From: Kovacikia minuta CCNUW1
GTDB taxonomy: Bacteria; Cyanobacteriota; Cyanobacteriia; Leptolyngbyales; Leptolyngbyaceae
Direction: 5' to 3'
Assembly (NCBI RefSeq): GCF_020091585.1
Contig: NZ_CP083582.1
Span: forward strand, 2,542,001 to 2,606,000
DNA: 64,000 bases
The stretch's first letter is position 1. The number at the start of each line of letters is the position of its first letter. Of this stretch, positions 45,235 through 53,423 are shown in pieces. A program made the translations under genes and the position numbers. The notes under the pieces were generated by a model. The model had not been told where the DNA came from. It searched no databases and saw nothing but the letters and a program-made list of their open reading frames with translations.

Positions 45235-45434
45235 GGGTCATCTAAGCCAGAAGATGGATCGAAAACGATGGTGAAATTGGCGATTGTGATTTGCTGACGC
45301 AGGAGGCGCAGATGGGCTTCGGCATCATTACGGCGACGGCAGCGGGCGACCGTCAGTCGTTTCAGGTTTGGCAGCAGTCGGACGATGCACCACGGATGTA
45401 GCTGCTGCTGGTAGTTCACGCTGCTCTGATTCAT
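45231..45434 (-). CDS. Small basic hypothetical protein
   Basis: A 67-residue protein with a basic middle (LPNLKRLTVARCRRRNDAEAHLRLLRQQ). It ends overlapping the next gene by four bases, which supports that it is translated. Function unknown. Confidence 0.5.
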   Translation of the reverse strand: MNQSSVNYQQQLHPWCIVRLLPNLKRLTVARCRRRNDAEAHLRLLRQQITIANFTIVFDPSSGLDDP

Positions 45435-45523
45435 TGGATTTCAACTCTTCTAAAACACCATAACCACCCTATAAAGAGGAAGCCGTTCAAAACAGGTCAG
45501 CATGGTATTGACATTTGGACAAG

Positions 45524-45835
45524 TTAGACTTCTGTTTTGTCCTGCCTGGGTGGGCAGAGTGCGAGCGAGAGATCTGGGGGGATTTGCTCAAAATGGTCAA
45601 GCAGGAAATCCATGAGAGCCAGGTGGCGCAAATCAGTGGGCGTGGGGCGACGATAGCTACGACCGCGACGGAACCAGCAGCGCACGGTAGAAGTGGAGCG
45701 AGAACAGATGGCGGCGATCGCTTCCTGACTGACGTGCCACTTGGCATAAAAGGTCTGGGGTGTCATGCCAAGTTGGCAATAGCTGTAGCGGTCAATCAGG
45801 TGCTGCTCTCGATCAGTCAAAGGGCGAGGATTCAT
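45524..45835 (-). CDS. Small HTH protein of the operon
   Basis: From the ATG at 45835 (overlapping the stop of the upstream gene by four bases) the product has 103 residues. TDREQHLIDRYSYCQLGMTPQTFYAKWHVSQEAIAAICSRSTSTVRCWF reads as a helix-turn-helix with a final recognition helix, followed by a basic stretch (RRGRSYRRPTPTDLRHL). Likely DNA-binding, perhaps the regulator of the operon. A longer upstream reading to 45955 is not used. Confidence 0.6.
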   Translation of the reverse strand: MNPRPLTDREQHLIDRYSYCQLGMTPQTFYAKWHVSQEAIAAICSRSTSTVRCWFRRGRSYRRPTPTDLRHLALMDFLLDHFEQIPPDLSLALCPPRQDKTEV

Positions 45836-46443
45836 AGAGTTTCCTCCGTTTCCAGAGGTTCGATATCGTCTTCCCAAGCGATGTCCGCTTTGACCCAGGC
45901 AGCACTCGGAGAATCGGCATCGAGCCAGATGAGGTAGCACCACTGCCAGCAACAACGGTGGGGAGCAAAGCTGTAAAATCTGCCGATCGCAGTTCCCCAG
46001 TCGGTTATTTCGCCATTGGAGATCCAGCGCAGGCGATCGCCGTACAGGTAGCGAGGCAGTTCAACATCAGGAAAGGTGGGGGGTAATTCAGTTGCGGGGG
46101 GTGGCAGTTGCAGGCTGGTAAGGGGATTGACTGTACCGAGTGTTTTACAACGGGTAGCATCCAGATAGGCAGCGAGGAGATTGCCATTGAGATTGGCGGA
46201 CAAGGTTTGGATGAGAATGCCAGCGAGGGTTTCTGCTTCCTGCGTTGTAAGCGCGACCCAGGCGGCATCGAAGCTGGCATCAGAGTAAGTTTTTAATTGA
46301 TGAAGCAGATCGTTGAAGGCAAAATCTTTCAGGGCTTGTTGATAGCCTATTTGATGGAGCGCCTGAGTGGTTATGGCAGGTTTAGAAATGCAAGGCGGCA
46401 TTTGGCTACATTCCTGTTCATTGGGAATCAAAGGTGGTGACAT
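45832..46443 (-). CDS. Hypothetical protein, first gene of the small-gene operon
   Basis: A 203-residue protein with a helical N-terminal half, a proline-rich linker (LQLPPPATELPPTFPDVELP), then an aromatic C-terminal part with RLRWISNGEITDWGTAIGRFYSFAPHRCCWQW. That second half looks like a compact beta-rich domain. It opens a run of seven minus-strand genes with four-base overlaps or short gaps. Function unknown. Confidence 0.55.
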   Translation of the reverse strand: MSPPLIPNEQECSQMPPCISKPAITTQALHQIGYQQALKDFAFNDLLHQLKTYSDASFDAAWVALTTQEAETLAGILIQTLSANLNGNLLAAYLDATRCKTLGTVNPLTSLQLPPPATELPPTFPDVELPRYLYGDRLRWISNGEITDWGTAIGRFYSFAPHRCCWQWCYLIWLDADSPSAAWVKADIAWEDDIEPLETEETL

Positions 46444-46726
46444 ACAATCAAAAATTGCTCCTGGATGAGTGGGAGTTATTACTAGACCGATGCGTCAATC
46501 TGGACTGGATGCGGACGATTGCATTGGTGGCAAGGATAGTGATGCTTGAAGTTACATAAGAAGCCAACCCAGAAACCTTAGAGGATCTGAGTGTTTTCAA
46601 GGTGACTTCAATATAAAGTAAATTCGTCAATTCGTACAATATAGAATTGCCAAAATTTAAGAATTAGCCTAAAAGCTGGTTACGATCGCTAGGTTGCTGA
46701 AGCTGAGCAGGCACCAAGAACGTTTG

Positions 46727-46930
46727 ATGGCTAGGAAAAAGAAAACCGAATTGCGCCTGTACGTCACGCCTAGCTTAGATAGGCTGTTGAAGACGCTATC
46801 TGGTCTAAGCGATCAAACGGTTAGTCGTATCGTTGAGGACACACTTAGGGAAGGTCTCCCTCAGAAATATAGGGAATTAATGGAGACGCACAATCTTGGA
46901 AAGCTCTTAGGAGATGAGGATGAGGACTAA
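46727..46930 (+). CDS. Ribbon-helix-helix-like small regulator
   Basis: About 67 residues from the ATG at 46727; a TTG at 46694 would add 11. KTELRLYVTPSLDRLLKTLSGLSDQTVSRIVEDTLREGL fits a ribbon-helix-helix fold: one beta strand, then two helices. The acidic tail (GDEDED) is typical of small DNA-binding regulators. It lies between the small-gene operon and the CRISPR array, on the edge of the transposon module, so it may regulate one or the other. That is inference. Confidence 0.55.
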   Translation: MARKKKTELRLYVTPSLDRLLKTLSGLSDQTVSRIVEDTLREGLPQKYRELMETHNLGKLLGDEDED

Positions 46931-47176
46931 GCCTCAGCACTTTTTAACTGTCTTAAGTAGATCGCGGCTTCTCGAACCCTTTTGGCGATCGCCTGCAATG
47001 CCTCAATTCGATTTTTCCAGGAGGTTACTGGCTAACTTTTTTTGCACCATCAAAATGGCCTAATCGTCGATTATCTCGACATTACTTAGGACTTGTAAGC
47101 GCCCTGATGAGATCCCAAGGCGATATAGAGTGATGCTTGCATCCTTGCCATTGTTCGGACTGAAGATGATCTACTC

Positions 47177-47527
47177 CTTTCAGTCCCGTAAACCGGGAGA
47201 GGTGCTGTGCAACCGCTGCCGCAAAGCACCTTGTCGAATACGTCGATTTTGGCAACGGCAGAACACCAGCGCTTTCAGTCCCGTAAACCGGGAGAGGTGC
47301 TGTACAACGTATCACGTTGCTGCCGGGATGCCTGGAAGTGCCTCTTTCAGTCCCGTAAACCGGGAGAGGTGCTGTACAACCCATGTAGATCAATTCGCGT
47401 CATGACTGAACGCAGGCTTTCAGTCCCGTAAACCGGGAGAGGTGCTGTACAACTTTGCGATCGTCCGCCGAGGTGTAACAGGTAGTTAAACTTTCAGTCC
47501 CGTAAACCGGGAGAGGTGCTGTACAAC
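47177..47527 (-). CRISPR. Five-repeat CRISPR array of the type I-D CAST
   Basis: Repeats of 37 bp at 47177, 47272, 47344, 47417 and 47491. On the minus strand each reads from GTTGTACAGCACC to GGGACTGAAAG, with a TCCCG-GTTTA-CGGGA hairpin and an ACTGAAAG 5' handle, so the array is transcribed on the minus strand, the same as the cas genes. Spacers are 37, 36, 35 and 58 bp in order from the leader side. The repeat at 47177 has one changed base (GCAC for GTAC at the start), as expected for the distal repeat. No spacer matches elsewhere in the window were seen by eye. Confidence 0.95.
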
Positions 47528-47770
47528 TCTTCACCTGGAAAAGCTTATATATCAGGACTTCTGAGCATAATTTTGGCAAACCTGTTCAGAAATCTCGGAT
47601 TGGCTTCTAAGATTTGACGTTGCTATTTATATTTCTATCAATAAAAATCAGTAAAAGCATTGAACTTCAAGGATCTTAACTGTTTTGGCAAACCTCCCAG
47701 GCTTTTTGACCTTGCTTGGGTTTGCCAGAAATGTCTGATGTTGTTCACAAGTTACATAAGAGTCTTTTAC
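47528..47770 (-). promoter_or_regulatory. Leader region between cas6 and the array
   Basis: 243 AT-rich bases without a gene, on the leader side of the array. GGCAAACC (47687-47694) and GGTTTGCC (47719-47726) form an 8-bp stem with a 24-base loop. The run AAATATAAATAG on the minus strand near 47630 could be part of a promoter. I cannot place a promoter firmly. Confidence 0.45.
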
Positions 47771-48583
47771 TTACCTTTCAAAAACAGTTTGTCCCATTCC
47801 CATCGCTGTTTTACGTCCGACACCGGCAAACAAAGAGAAATGGGATAGAACGGTTGCGACTCTGCTTTGTTCTGGGTCAGGAAATTGATACTTGACCCAG
47901 CCAACAAACCCTAATTCAGCGGAGTTTTCCATTCTTAGTTTCTGGGTTTTCAGTTCATAATCACAGATCAATCCATCCCACTGAATTTTGGGAAATCGTA
48001 AGTCTTTGGGAGCAAAAGTATTCCAGCGACGGTGTAAGCTACCAAAAACTGCTTCCGGTAGTGGGATTGGCTGAATATGTTGCCCACTGTTGAGCTTAAA
48101 GCTGGTAGGCGATAGAAACTTTAGCGTTAGCGTTCGTGATGTTGGAGCAGACTGAGCAATCAGGGGATAGGTTGAGGAATCAATCCCTGGGTTTGTTCCT
48201 GGCATCATATCAATACTTCTGATTACAAAAGGAAACTGAGCCAGAGAAATTGGTTTGTCTCCCCACTGCTCCAATCCTTTTAATAGAGGTTTCAGCAAAT
48301 CTCCGTTTAATAGCCCAATCCGAAAGTGGAATTCGTGACCTTCCTGCACGGTCTTCCAACGTTGTTCTCCAACCAAATCTGAGAGGCTTAGGGGAGATTG
48401 CTGACTTTTGTGAATTGCCTCGGAAACTTCTGGATCACCTGAACGGAACCACTCCAGAACCTGAGCATGAATCGCTCGACCACAGCATGAAGGCAAATTC
48501 CCGTTATCCGCAGCGCTCAGTTGAATCACCAACGTTTGCAAGGCTGTGGAATCAAGGTGTGGCAACAAGATTGTTCGCTCCAT
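47771..48583 (-). CDS. cas6: Cas6 crRNA endonuclease (type I-D)
   Basis: About 270 residues from the ATG at 48583, which has GAGGAG upstream. Processes the CRISPR transcript within the repeat. The C-terminal FSLFAGVGRKTAMGMGQT is the glycine-rich loop of Cas6. The middle contains the typical ferredoxin-fold pattern. Overlaps cas5 by 32 bases. Last gene of the cas operon and nearest to the array. In a CAST it matures crRNAs for the guide complex and stays part of it in many type I systems. Confidence 0.9.
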   Translation of the reverse strand: MERTILLPHLDSTALQTLVIQLSAADNGNLPSCCGRAIHAQVLEWFRSGDPEVSEAIHKSQQSPLSLSDLVGEQRWKTVQEGHEFHFRIGLLNGDLLKPLLKGLEQWGDKPISLAQFPFVIRSIDMMPGTNPGIDSSTYPLIAQSAPTSRTLTLKFLSPTSFKLNSGQHIQPIPLPEAVFGSLHRRWNTFAPKDLRFPKIQWDGLICDYELKTQKLRMENSAELGFVGWVKYQFPDPEQSRVATVLSHFSLFAGVGRKTAMGMGQTVFER

Positions 48584-49337
48584 AAGCAACTCCTCTAGGC
48601 AGGCAAATTGTTTGGGGCAAATCCTTTAAACCTGACCATCCAGGCAATTCAGTCCATTCATCTGGTTTAGAAATTTCCCAGTAGTCACCTGACAACTTTG
48701 CCTGACTCACCAAACTGGCAGGTGGCATGACAATTCGGTTGTACAACAATAATTGGGTTGCCTGGGGGAGATCAATCGGATTGAGGGGATGCTCAGAAAT
48801 ATATTCGCCCGAAGCCTGTTGGATTCCACTTTCAGGAATGAGAGTAGTCTCGACCCGAATCTTGGCTGCCCATTTGCCTAATCGTATCCAGCGAGGAATT
48901 GGCGTTTTTGCAGGAGCTATGGTGTAGGTTCTGTACTTACTACCAACTGCGAGTTCTTTCGCACGTCCATAGCTGATTGGGTAATTGAGATCGCCTCCTT
49001 CCCCTCCAGACTGCCTTGATTTCTGGTGATAGAAGGCTTGGGACACGTTGAATGTGATGACCTGATACGACCACTGAAGAGGTTGGGCGGGAAAAACGTA
49101 AATTCCTTGCTGATTCAGATGCAACAAGTTTTGTTCGTTGTCGGGTTCCAGATATCCAGGACGTTGAGCGATCGCTCCTTCCAAGCGATAAGGTCTGGGT
49201 ATATAGGTACTCTCAAACAGGGCATAGCTGAGTGCCCAGTTGTGCAGGTATTTCTCCGTTTCGTAGAGAGTTCCCATCTCACGCGAGGCAAAGAAGACGT
49301 TGTCATGGAGGGTCAGATGGCAAAGATAGAGAATCAT
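48552..49337 (-). CDS. csc1: Cas5d-type subunit Csc1 (type I-D Cascade)
   Basis: About 261 residues from the ATG at 49337 (GAGAGG upstream). YVFPAQPLQWSYQVITFNVS, SYGRAKELAVGSKYRTY and PRWIRLGKWAAKIRVE are the known Csc1 pattern. Cas5 caps the crRNA 5' handle and helps recognise the PAM. Eleven bases after csc2. Its relatives are found in cyanobacterial type I-D systems, which fixes the subtype together with csc2 and cas10d. Confidence 0.92.
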   Translation of the reverse strand: MILYLCHLTLHDNVFFASREMGTLYETEKYLHNWALSYALFESTYIPRPYRLEGAIAQRPGYLEPDNEQNLLHLNQQGIYVFPAQPLQWSYQVITFNVSQAFYHQKSRQSGGEGGDLNYPISYGRAKELAVGSKYRTYTIAPAKTPIPRWIRLGKWAAKIRVETTLIPESGIQQASGEYISEHPLNPIDLPQATQLLLYNRIVMPPASLVSQAKLSGDYWEISKPDEWTELPGWSGLKDLPQTICLPRGVAYGANNLVATP

Positions 49338-49348
49338 TCGAGTACCTC

Positions 49349-50386
49349 TCAACTAGAAGATCCTTGCTTTGCTTTTTTCTTCTCTTCTTTTTTCTTCTCA
49401 GGGAAAAGTGCTCCATAGGCTTCGGAATAGGTCTGGGTCTGCTGGTAAAGCGTAGTCATAATTGCTCGGAGGTTCGCCTCATCCTGATAAACGCCAATCA
49501 CTTCCTCCAACAAACCACCTAGTTCAGCCTCAACGATTATGGTGCTGCGAACTGGCTCCTGCTTTAAACAATTTTCTGCCACCATTGCTGCTTCCCGCTG
49601 AAGGTTCCCAATGGGTACGCGAGTTTCACCTTTTGCTTGCAAGACATCATAGATTGCTTGAGTGAAATATAGATTGCTGAAGATTTCACCATCACAGAAG
49701 GCAATGCCAACGATGTGATTGGTCATCGTCCCGGTTCGCGATTCTTGCCCTCCATAGCGACGGGTACGAAGCAGGTTGCCCAGCACATAAATAAATCCTT
49801 CAAACGTTGGGTCACGCAGCGTTTCGACACTGGGGAACGTCACTTCAGGTAGGACGTGATCCAGGTTGTTGATTGCACTTCGCATTTCCCCCTTTTCGCT
49901 CATGGTGCCATTTTCAGAAGGAGCATTGAAGGTGAAACTGCGATGGGAAGTTTCATAAGGACTGAGTGAGAAAGCCGAGTCTGAGTACACTTTAGAGCGT
50001 TCCGATCCTTTATCTCCGATGCCAAATCCATAGAGGATACAATCTGGACATTTCTTGCACGCTTTCTGACTGTTGTATTCGCAAAAACCTCCTTCACCTT
50101 CCACTGCGCTGGTCAATCCCAGTGATCGCAGCAGTTCCCTTCCAGCTAATCGTTCAGGTGTCACCTGTTTGCGCTTGAACATGACCAATCGGCTGATTGA
50201 TTGCCCAGATTTCTCATCCTCAGAGTCCAAGCCTGCTTGAGTTCGAGCCGTATTGAGCACACCATCCGTTTGAAAGACCGGGAAAGACTGACTGTGACGC
50301 ACTAGAAAAAAGTGAACATACTTCCCCGAAGCCAAGCGGGGAAAAGCAGGATGAAATTGAGGCTTCAGTTTTTCCAGCACACTCAT
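49349..50386 (-). CDS. csc2: Cas7 backbone subunit Csc2 (type I-D Cascade)
   Basis: A 345-residue protein. CKKCPDCILYGFGIGDKGSER, SAFSLSPYETSHRSFTFNAP and NGTMSEKGEMRSAINNLDHVLPEV are clear Csc2 markers, with the Cys motif likely binding zinc. Csc2 polymerises along the crRNA. Start overlaps the cas10d stop by four bases (ATGA). The lysine/glutamate-rich tail is normal for the family. Confidence 0.93.
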   Translation of the reverse strand: MSVLEKLKPQFHPAFPRLASGKYVHFFLVRHSQSFPVFQTDGVLNTARTQAGLDSEDEKSGQSISRLVMFKRKQVTPERLAGRELLRSLGLTSAVEGEGGFCEYNSQKACKKCPDCILYGFGIGDKGSERSKVYSDSAFSLSPYETSHRSFTFNAPSENGTMSEKGEMRSAINNLDHVLPEVTFPSVETLRDPTFEGFIYVLGNLLRTRRYGGQESRTGTMTNHIVGIAFCDGEIFSNLYFTQAIYDVLQAKGETRVPIGNLQREAAMVAENCLKQEPVRSTIIVEAELGGLLEEVIGVYQDEANLRAIMTTLYQQTQTYSEAYGALFPEKKKEEKKKAKQGSSS

Positions 50387-53130
50387 CGCTGTGCTCCTTC
50401 AATTTCCTGCTTTTTCGTTTTGGATTTCGGCTCTTGCATTGCTTGTAAGCGGTAGGCAAACTCAGCCCCTGACTTAATCCGGTTGCGATGTTCTTGCAGG
50501 AGGGCACGATCGCCCTTGTACTGCCCCAGGAACAAATCCTTGATACAGGTCTTTACGAACTGATGAACCGCTTGTATTTCATTGTTGACGCGAATTTCAA
50601 ACGACAAGGATTGATCCATGATTAAAGGACGTTCATAGGGTTCCTGTCGTCTTAAAGCGTCATGTAAGCGACCAGATATCTGTAGGAGCATATCTTCAAA
50701 TGGTAAATCACTGGGGGTTGAAAGAATGTCTTCCAAAACCTTTGAGAGGGGTAGGACGATAGCATGAGTTGATTTCGCTACGTGAACTCGATAAAACGTG
50801 CGATATTCCTGAACCAGTCGTTGAGTTAGTTCAAGTTGCTGTTCCATCTCCAGATCTCCTGTCGCCCAAATTTGGGCAAATTGCCAATATTGTTGAACTT
50901 TTTCATCAAAGAGACTTTGAAAATGAGAGTGAGCGAGGCTAAAAATAGCTGTGATATTGGTTGAGATTGCTTGTACGGTGCCTGGAAAGGCTTGCCAGTG
51001 AGTCTTAGGGGGTTTCGCCTGACAGTCGAGGTGAATGCTGTAAGCAATCAGTAAGCGATCTAGCCAATCACTCAAGTGTTTGCCCTGCCCCTGGATCTCC
51101 TCTTCCAAATGCATGCTGGTTGGTAAACCCAACAGGTGCCAAAAGCTTGGAGGGCCATCCACCTGCGCTTTTGCTGAGAACTCGCTACTACTGTTGTAAA
51201 GCGGTACGGGACTGGCAGTAGCGACTACTTTCATGCCTAACAGAAGTGGGAGGGCGATCGCTAGAAAGGCAGGCTCAACCCAGGCATCCGTCGTTGTTTT
51301 ACCATTTGTAGTGGTGTAGGTAACTGCTATGAAAGGGAGATCGCGTTTATCGTTCTCGTCAGGATTGGGATTGTCTCTCAGCCAGGGGTAGAAGCGCAAA
51401 GCATTAGAGTCCATTCCCTGTTCCTGCCAAAATCGGCGAATCTCCCACAAATTGACCCGCTTGAGTTGATTGACCAGAAGGCGAATGGCTTTTGTAACCT
51501 GAGGAGCGTGTACGAAGGCAGGGAAAAGGTACAAAAATATAGGTTGTCGCTCTTCTAGTTTGCCTGCGGGAATTGGCCAGAATGCCTGTCGCAGGAGCAT
51601 CTCCAATGACCAGATTTTGGAGATTCCCCGTTTTAATTGCCGCCCTCCTAACGGATTTTTGTTGCTGTACTGCTGCGGCTTAAACAGAACAACAGAGTCC
51701 ATCTGTTCTTCTGAGGCAAATTCACCAGAACTGAGGGAACAGATCGGTTGTTTAGCAGCTTTCGTTTTTGCTGCGATATAGGTTGCCAGTTCTTGCTGGA
51801 ATGATGGTTCCGGATTGTCCCAACCTGGCAACTCCAAGTGTTGGGTTAGGTAGCGATCGAAACCCTCACGAGTTGAACTGGATCGGACTGGAAGAAGTTT
51901 TTTCTCCTCAGCCCAGGTTACTAACTGGTTAGCGAGATCCTGAAGTTTTGCTGTTACGTCTTCCGACTCTAAGTGAGGGTTGCTGGCGACGTAGTAAGCG
52001 GCGGCATGGTACCAGCCCCAATAGAATCCTCCCGTACGAACTTGAGTCTGCTCCGGAGTGATCGCCAACCGAATGGCCAGTTGGTCGAGAACCTGGGTGA
52101 TAAATTCTGGGTTGTTCCCAAAAAACTCCTTCTGTAGAAAGATCACAAATTCTGCAATGAGATCGCTCCTCAAATCAGCTCCACGAGCCAGAAACTCCCT
52201 CTCTGTTGGACGGAGGTCGAGCCTTGCTAATCGCTTAAGCGTCGCCGGATCGGTTTCATTTTTGACGGTTACTGCAACAACACCGGGTAAGTTCTGGATC
52301 AATTGGGCGGGTGGAATGAGTTCCAGGGCTTGAGGAGCTACTTTCAAACCTTGCCCAGCTCGCTTGCATCCGATTTTCCCGTTGAGCATTCTGGTCGCTA
52401 GACTGCCGCTGATCTGCTCCCATAAAAACGCCTGGACTTTGGAACGATCGGGTAATTCGCTATCCGATGGCACAAGGTAAACGACACCCTGGGCAAAGAA
52501 CAGCAGCGGCTGCCAGTCCAGTTTTTCAGTAAAGTGTAGTACTGCGTTGTGGATACTGTTAGTGAGCAGTCCGGTGCAGTTGCGGAGGCGATGGTAGGTC
52601 AGGGTGCGATCGATCCCCAGCGCTTTCAGATGTTCCCGCAGGCGGTCGCCCGCTGGTTTGGTCACAATATCAGCAGGATCGGTAAGTTGGGCGGCGATCG
52701 TACCCAATGAAAGTAACTGATGGAGAGGCAGTTTCAGGCGGCGTTCAGGAATTTTGTAGGCAGTCTTCCTGGCTAAAGCAGAGTTCTTTCCGACTGTCTG
52801 CTGAGTGATTTGAGCGAGATAATTAATCTCTGGCAGGTACTCTCGCCATTCTGCCCAAAATGTATCAAGCTCGAATGTTCTGCTTTGACAGGGGTGACCA
52901 TAACCCTGGAAAGTAAACCCCAAGCAGAGCAGCCGTTTTTCGTCATCGGACAGCGCAAATTTTGAATTCAGGAGCGGGAGTAAGTTCCAGGTGGTCAGGA
53001 GACCATTCAGAGCAGAGATCATCCCAGGCTCTTCCACAGCAGGTAATACTGTCTTGATATAGGCAAGAAGCACTGGATCGAGATCAGGGGGTAGCGTTTG
53101 GAGGAGAAGGGTTTGGAGAAGGGTTGTCAT
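50383..53130 (-). CDS. cas10d: Cas10d (Csc3) large subunit without a visible HD motif
   Basis: A 915-residue large subunit of the type I-D complex. LTYHRLRNCTGLLTNSIHNAVLHF followed by QPLLFFAQGVVYL, and the later helical C-terminus, are the Csc3 pattern. Canonical Cas10d carries an N-terminal HD nuclease used in DNA degradation. Here the corresponding region reads LGFTFQGYGHP, with no HD dipeptide in the first 780 residues. No cas3 is encoded nearby. Both suit a complex that only binds its target, as needed in CAST systems. First gene of the cas operon. The 53131-53423 gap upstream holds no gene that I can support. Confidence 0.9.
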   Translation of the reverse strand: MTTLLQTLLLQTLPPDLDPVLLAYIKTVLPAVEEPGMISALNGLLTTWNLLPLLNSKFALSDDEKRLLCLGFTFQGYGHPCQSRTFELDTFWAEWREYLPEINYLAQITQQTVGKNSALARKTAYKIPERRLKLPLHQLLSLGTIAAQLTDPADIVTKPAGDRLREHLKALGIDRTLTYHRLRNCTGLLTNSIHNAVLHFTEKLDWQPLLFFAQGVVYLVPSDSELPDRSKVQAFLWEQISGSLATRMLNGKIGCKRAGQGLKVAPQALELIPPAQLIQNLPGVVAVTVKNETDPATLKRLARLDLRPTEREFLARGADLRSDLIAEFVIFLQKEFFGNNPEFITQVLDQLAIRLAITPEQTQVRTGGFYWGWYHAAAYYVASNPHLESEDVTAKLQDLANQLVTWAEEKKLLPVRSSSTREGFDRYLTQHLELPGWDNPEPSFQQELATYIAAKTKAAKQPICSLSSGEFASEEQMDSVVLFKPQQYSNKNPLGGRQLKRGISKIWSLEMLLRQAFWPIPAGKLEERQPIFLYLFPAFVHAPQVTKAIRLLVNQLKRVNLWEIRRFWQEQGMDSNALRFYPWLRDNPNPDENDKRDLPFIAVTYTTTNGKTTTDAWVEPAFLAIALPLLLGMKVVATASPVPLYNSSSEFSAKAQVDGPPSFWHLLGLPTSMHLEEEIQGQGKHLSDWLDRLLIAYSIHLDCQAKPPKTHWQAFPGTVQAISTNITAIFSLAHSHFQSLFDEKVQQYWQFAQIWATGDLEMEQQLELTQRLVQEYRTFYRVHVAKSTHAIVLPLSKVLEDILSTPSDLPFEDMLLQISGRLHDALRRQEPYERPLIMDQSLSFEIRVNNEIQAVHQFVKTCIKDLFLGQYKGDRALLQEHRNRIKSGAEFAYRLQAMQEPKSKTKKQEIEGAQR

Positions 53131-53423
53131 GACAAACCCTGCTTGAAGTTGAGGTGCCGATCATTCTCCAAATGCTACCGAAGAATTATCAGAGGAATCA
53201 GAAAAGCAAGATTTTCTTTGGATTGAGGGGAAAACTGGCTTCTGTGCTCACACTGCTGTATTTGCCGCCTGTGGGTGAACCGGACGGGTCTTCGGCGAAC
53301 CTACCAAACCATCCGGCTCGGTTTGATTTTTGGACAGGGTTGCCCCCATCGCTGGAGCAGGTCTGGACTCCCATATGTACGCTCGACAGATTCCCATCTG
53401 CCAATTCTGACGGTTAGGAGTAC

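Noticed and set aside
45511-45535. GACATTTGGACAAGTTAGACTTC looks a little like the transposon end repeats
   Set aside because: It matches over only about eight bases, is in the right-end orientation, and overlaps the end of a gene.
46549-47757. AGTTACATAAGA occurs twice near the CRISPR array
   Set aside because: Twelve bases, AT-rich, and in different contexts; not enough to call a repeat or end.
49026-49522. Plus-strand frames of 96-130 codons across csc1/csc2
   Set aside because: Antisense to well-supported cas genes and without protein-like features or a ribosome binding site.
47771-53130. Type I-B2 CAST, which also has TnsAB fusion
   Set aside because: The Cas7 and Cas5 proteins carry clear Csc2 and Csc1 patterns, and the large subunit reads as Csc3/Cas10d rather than Cas8b.
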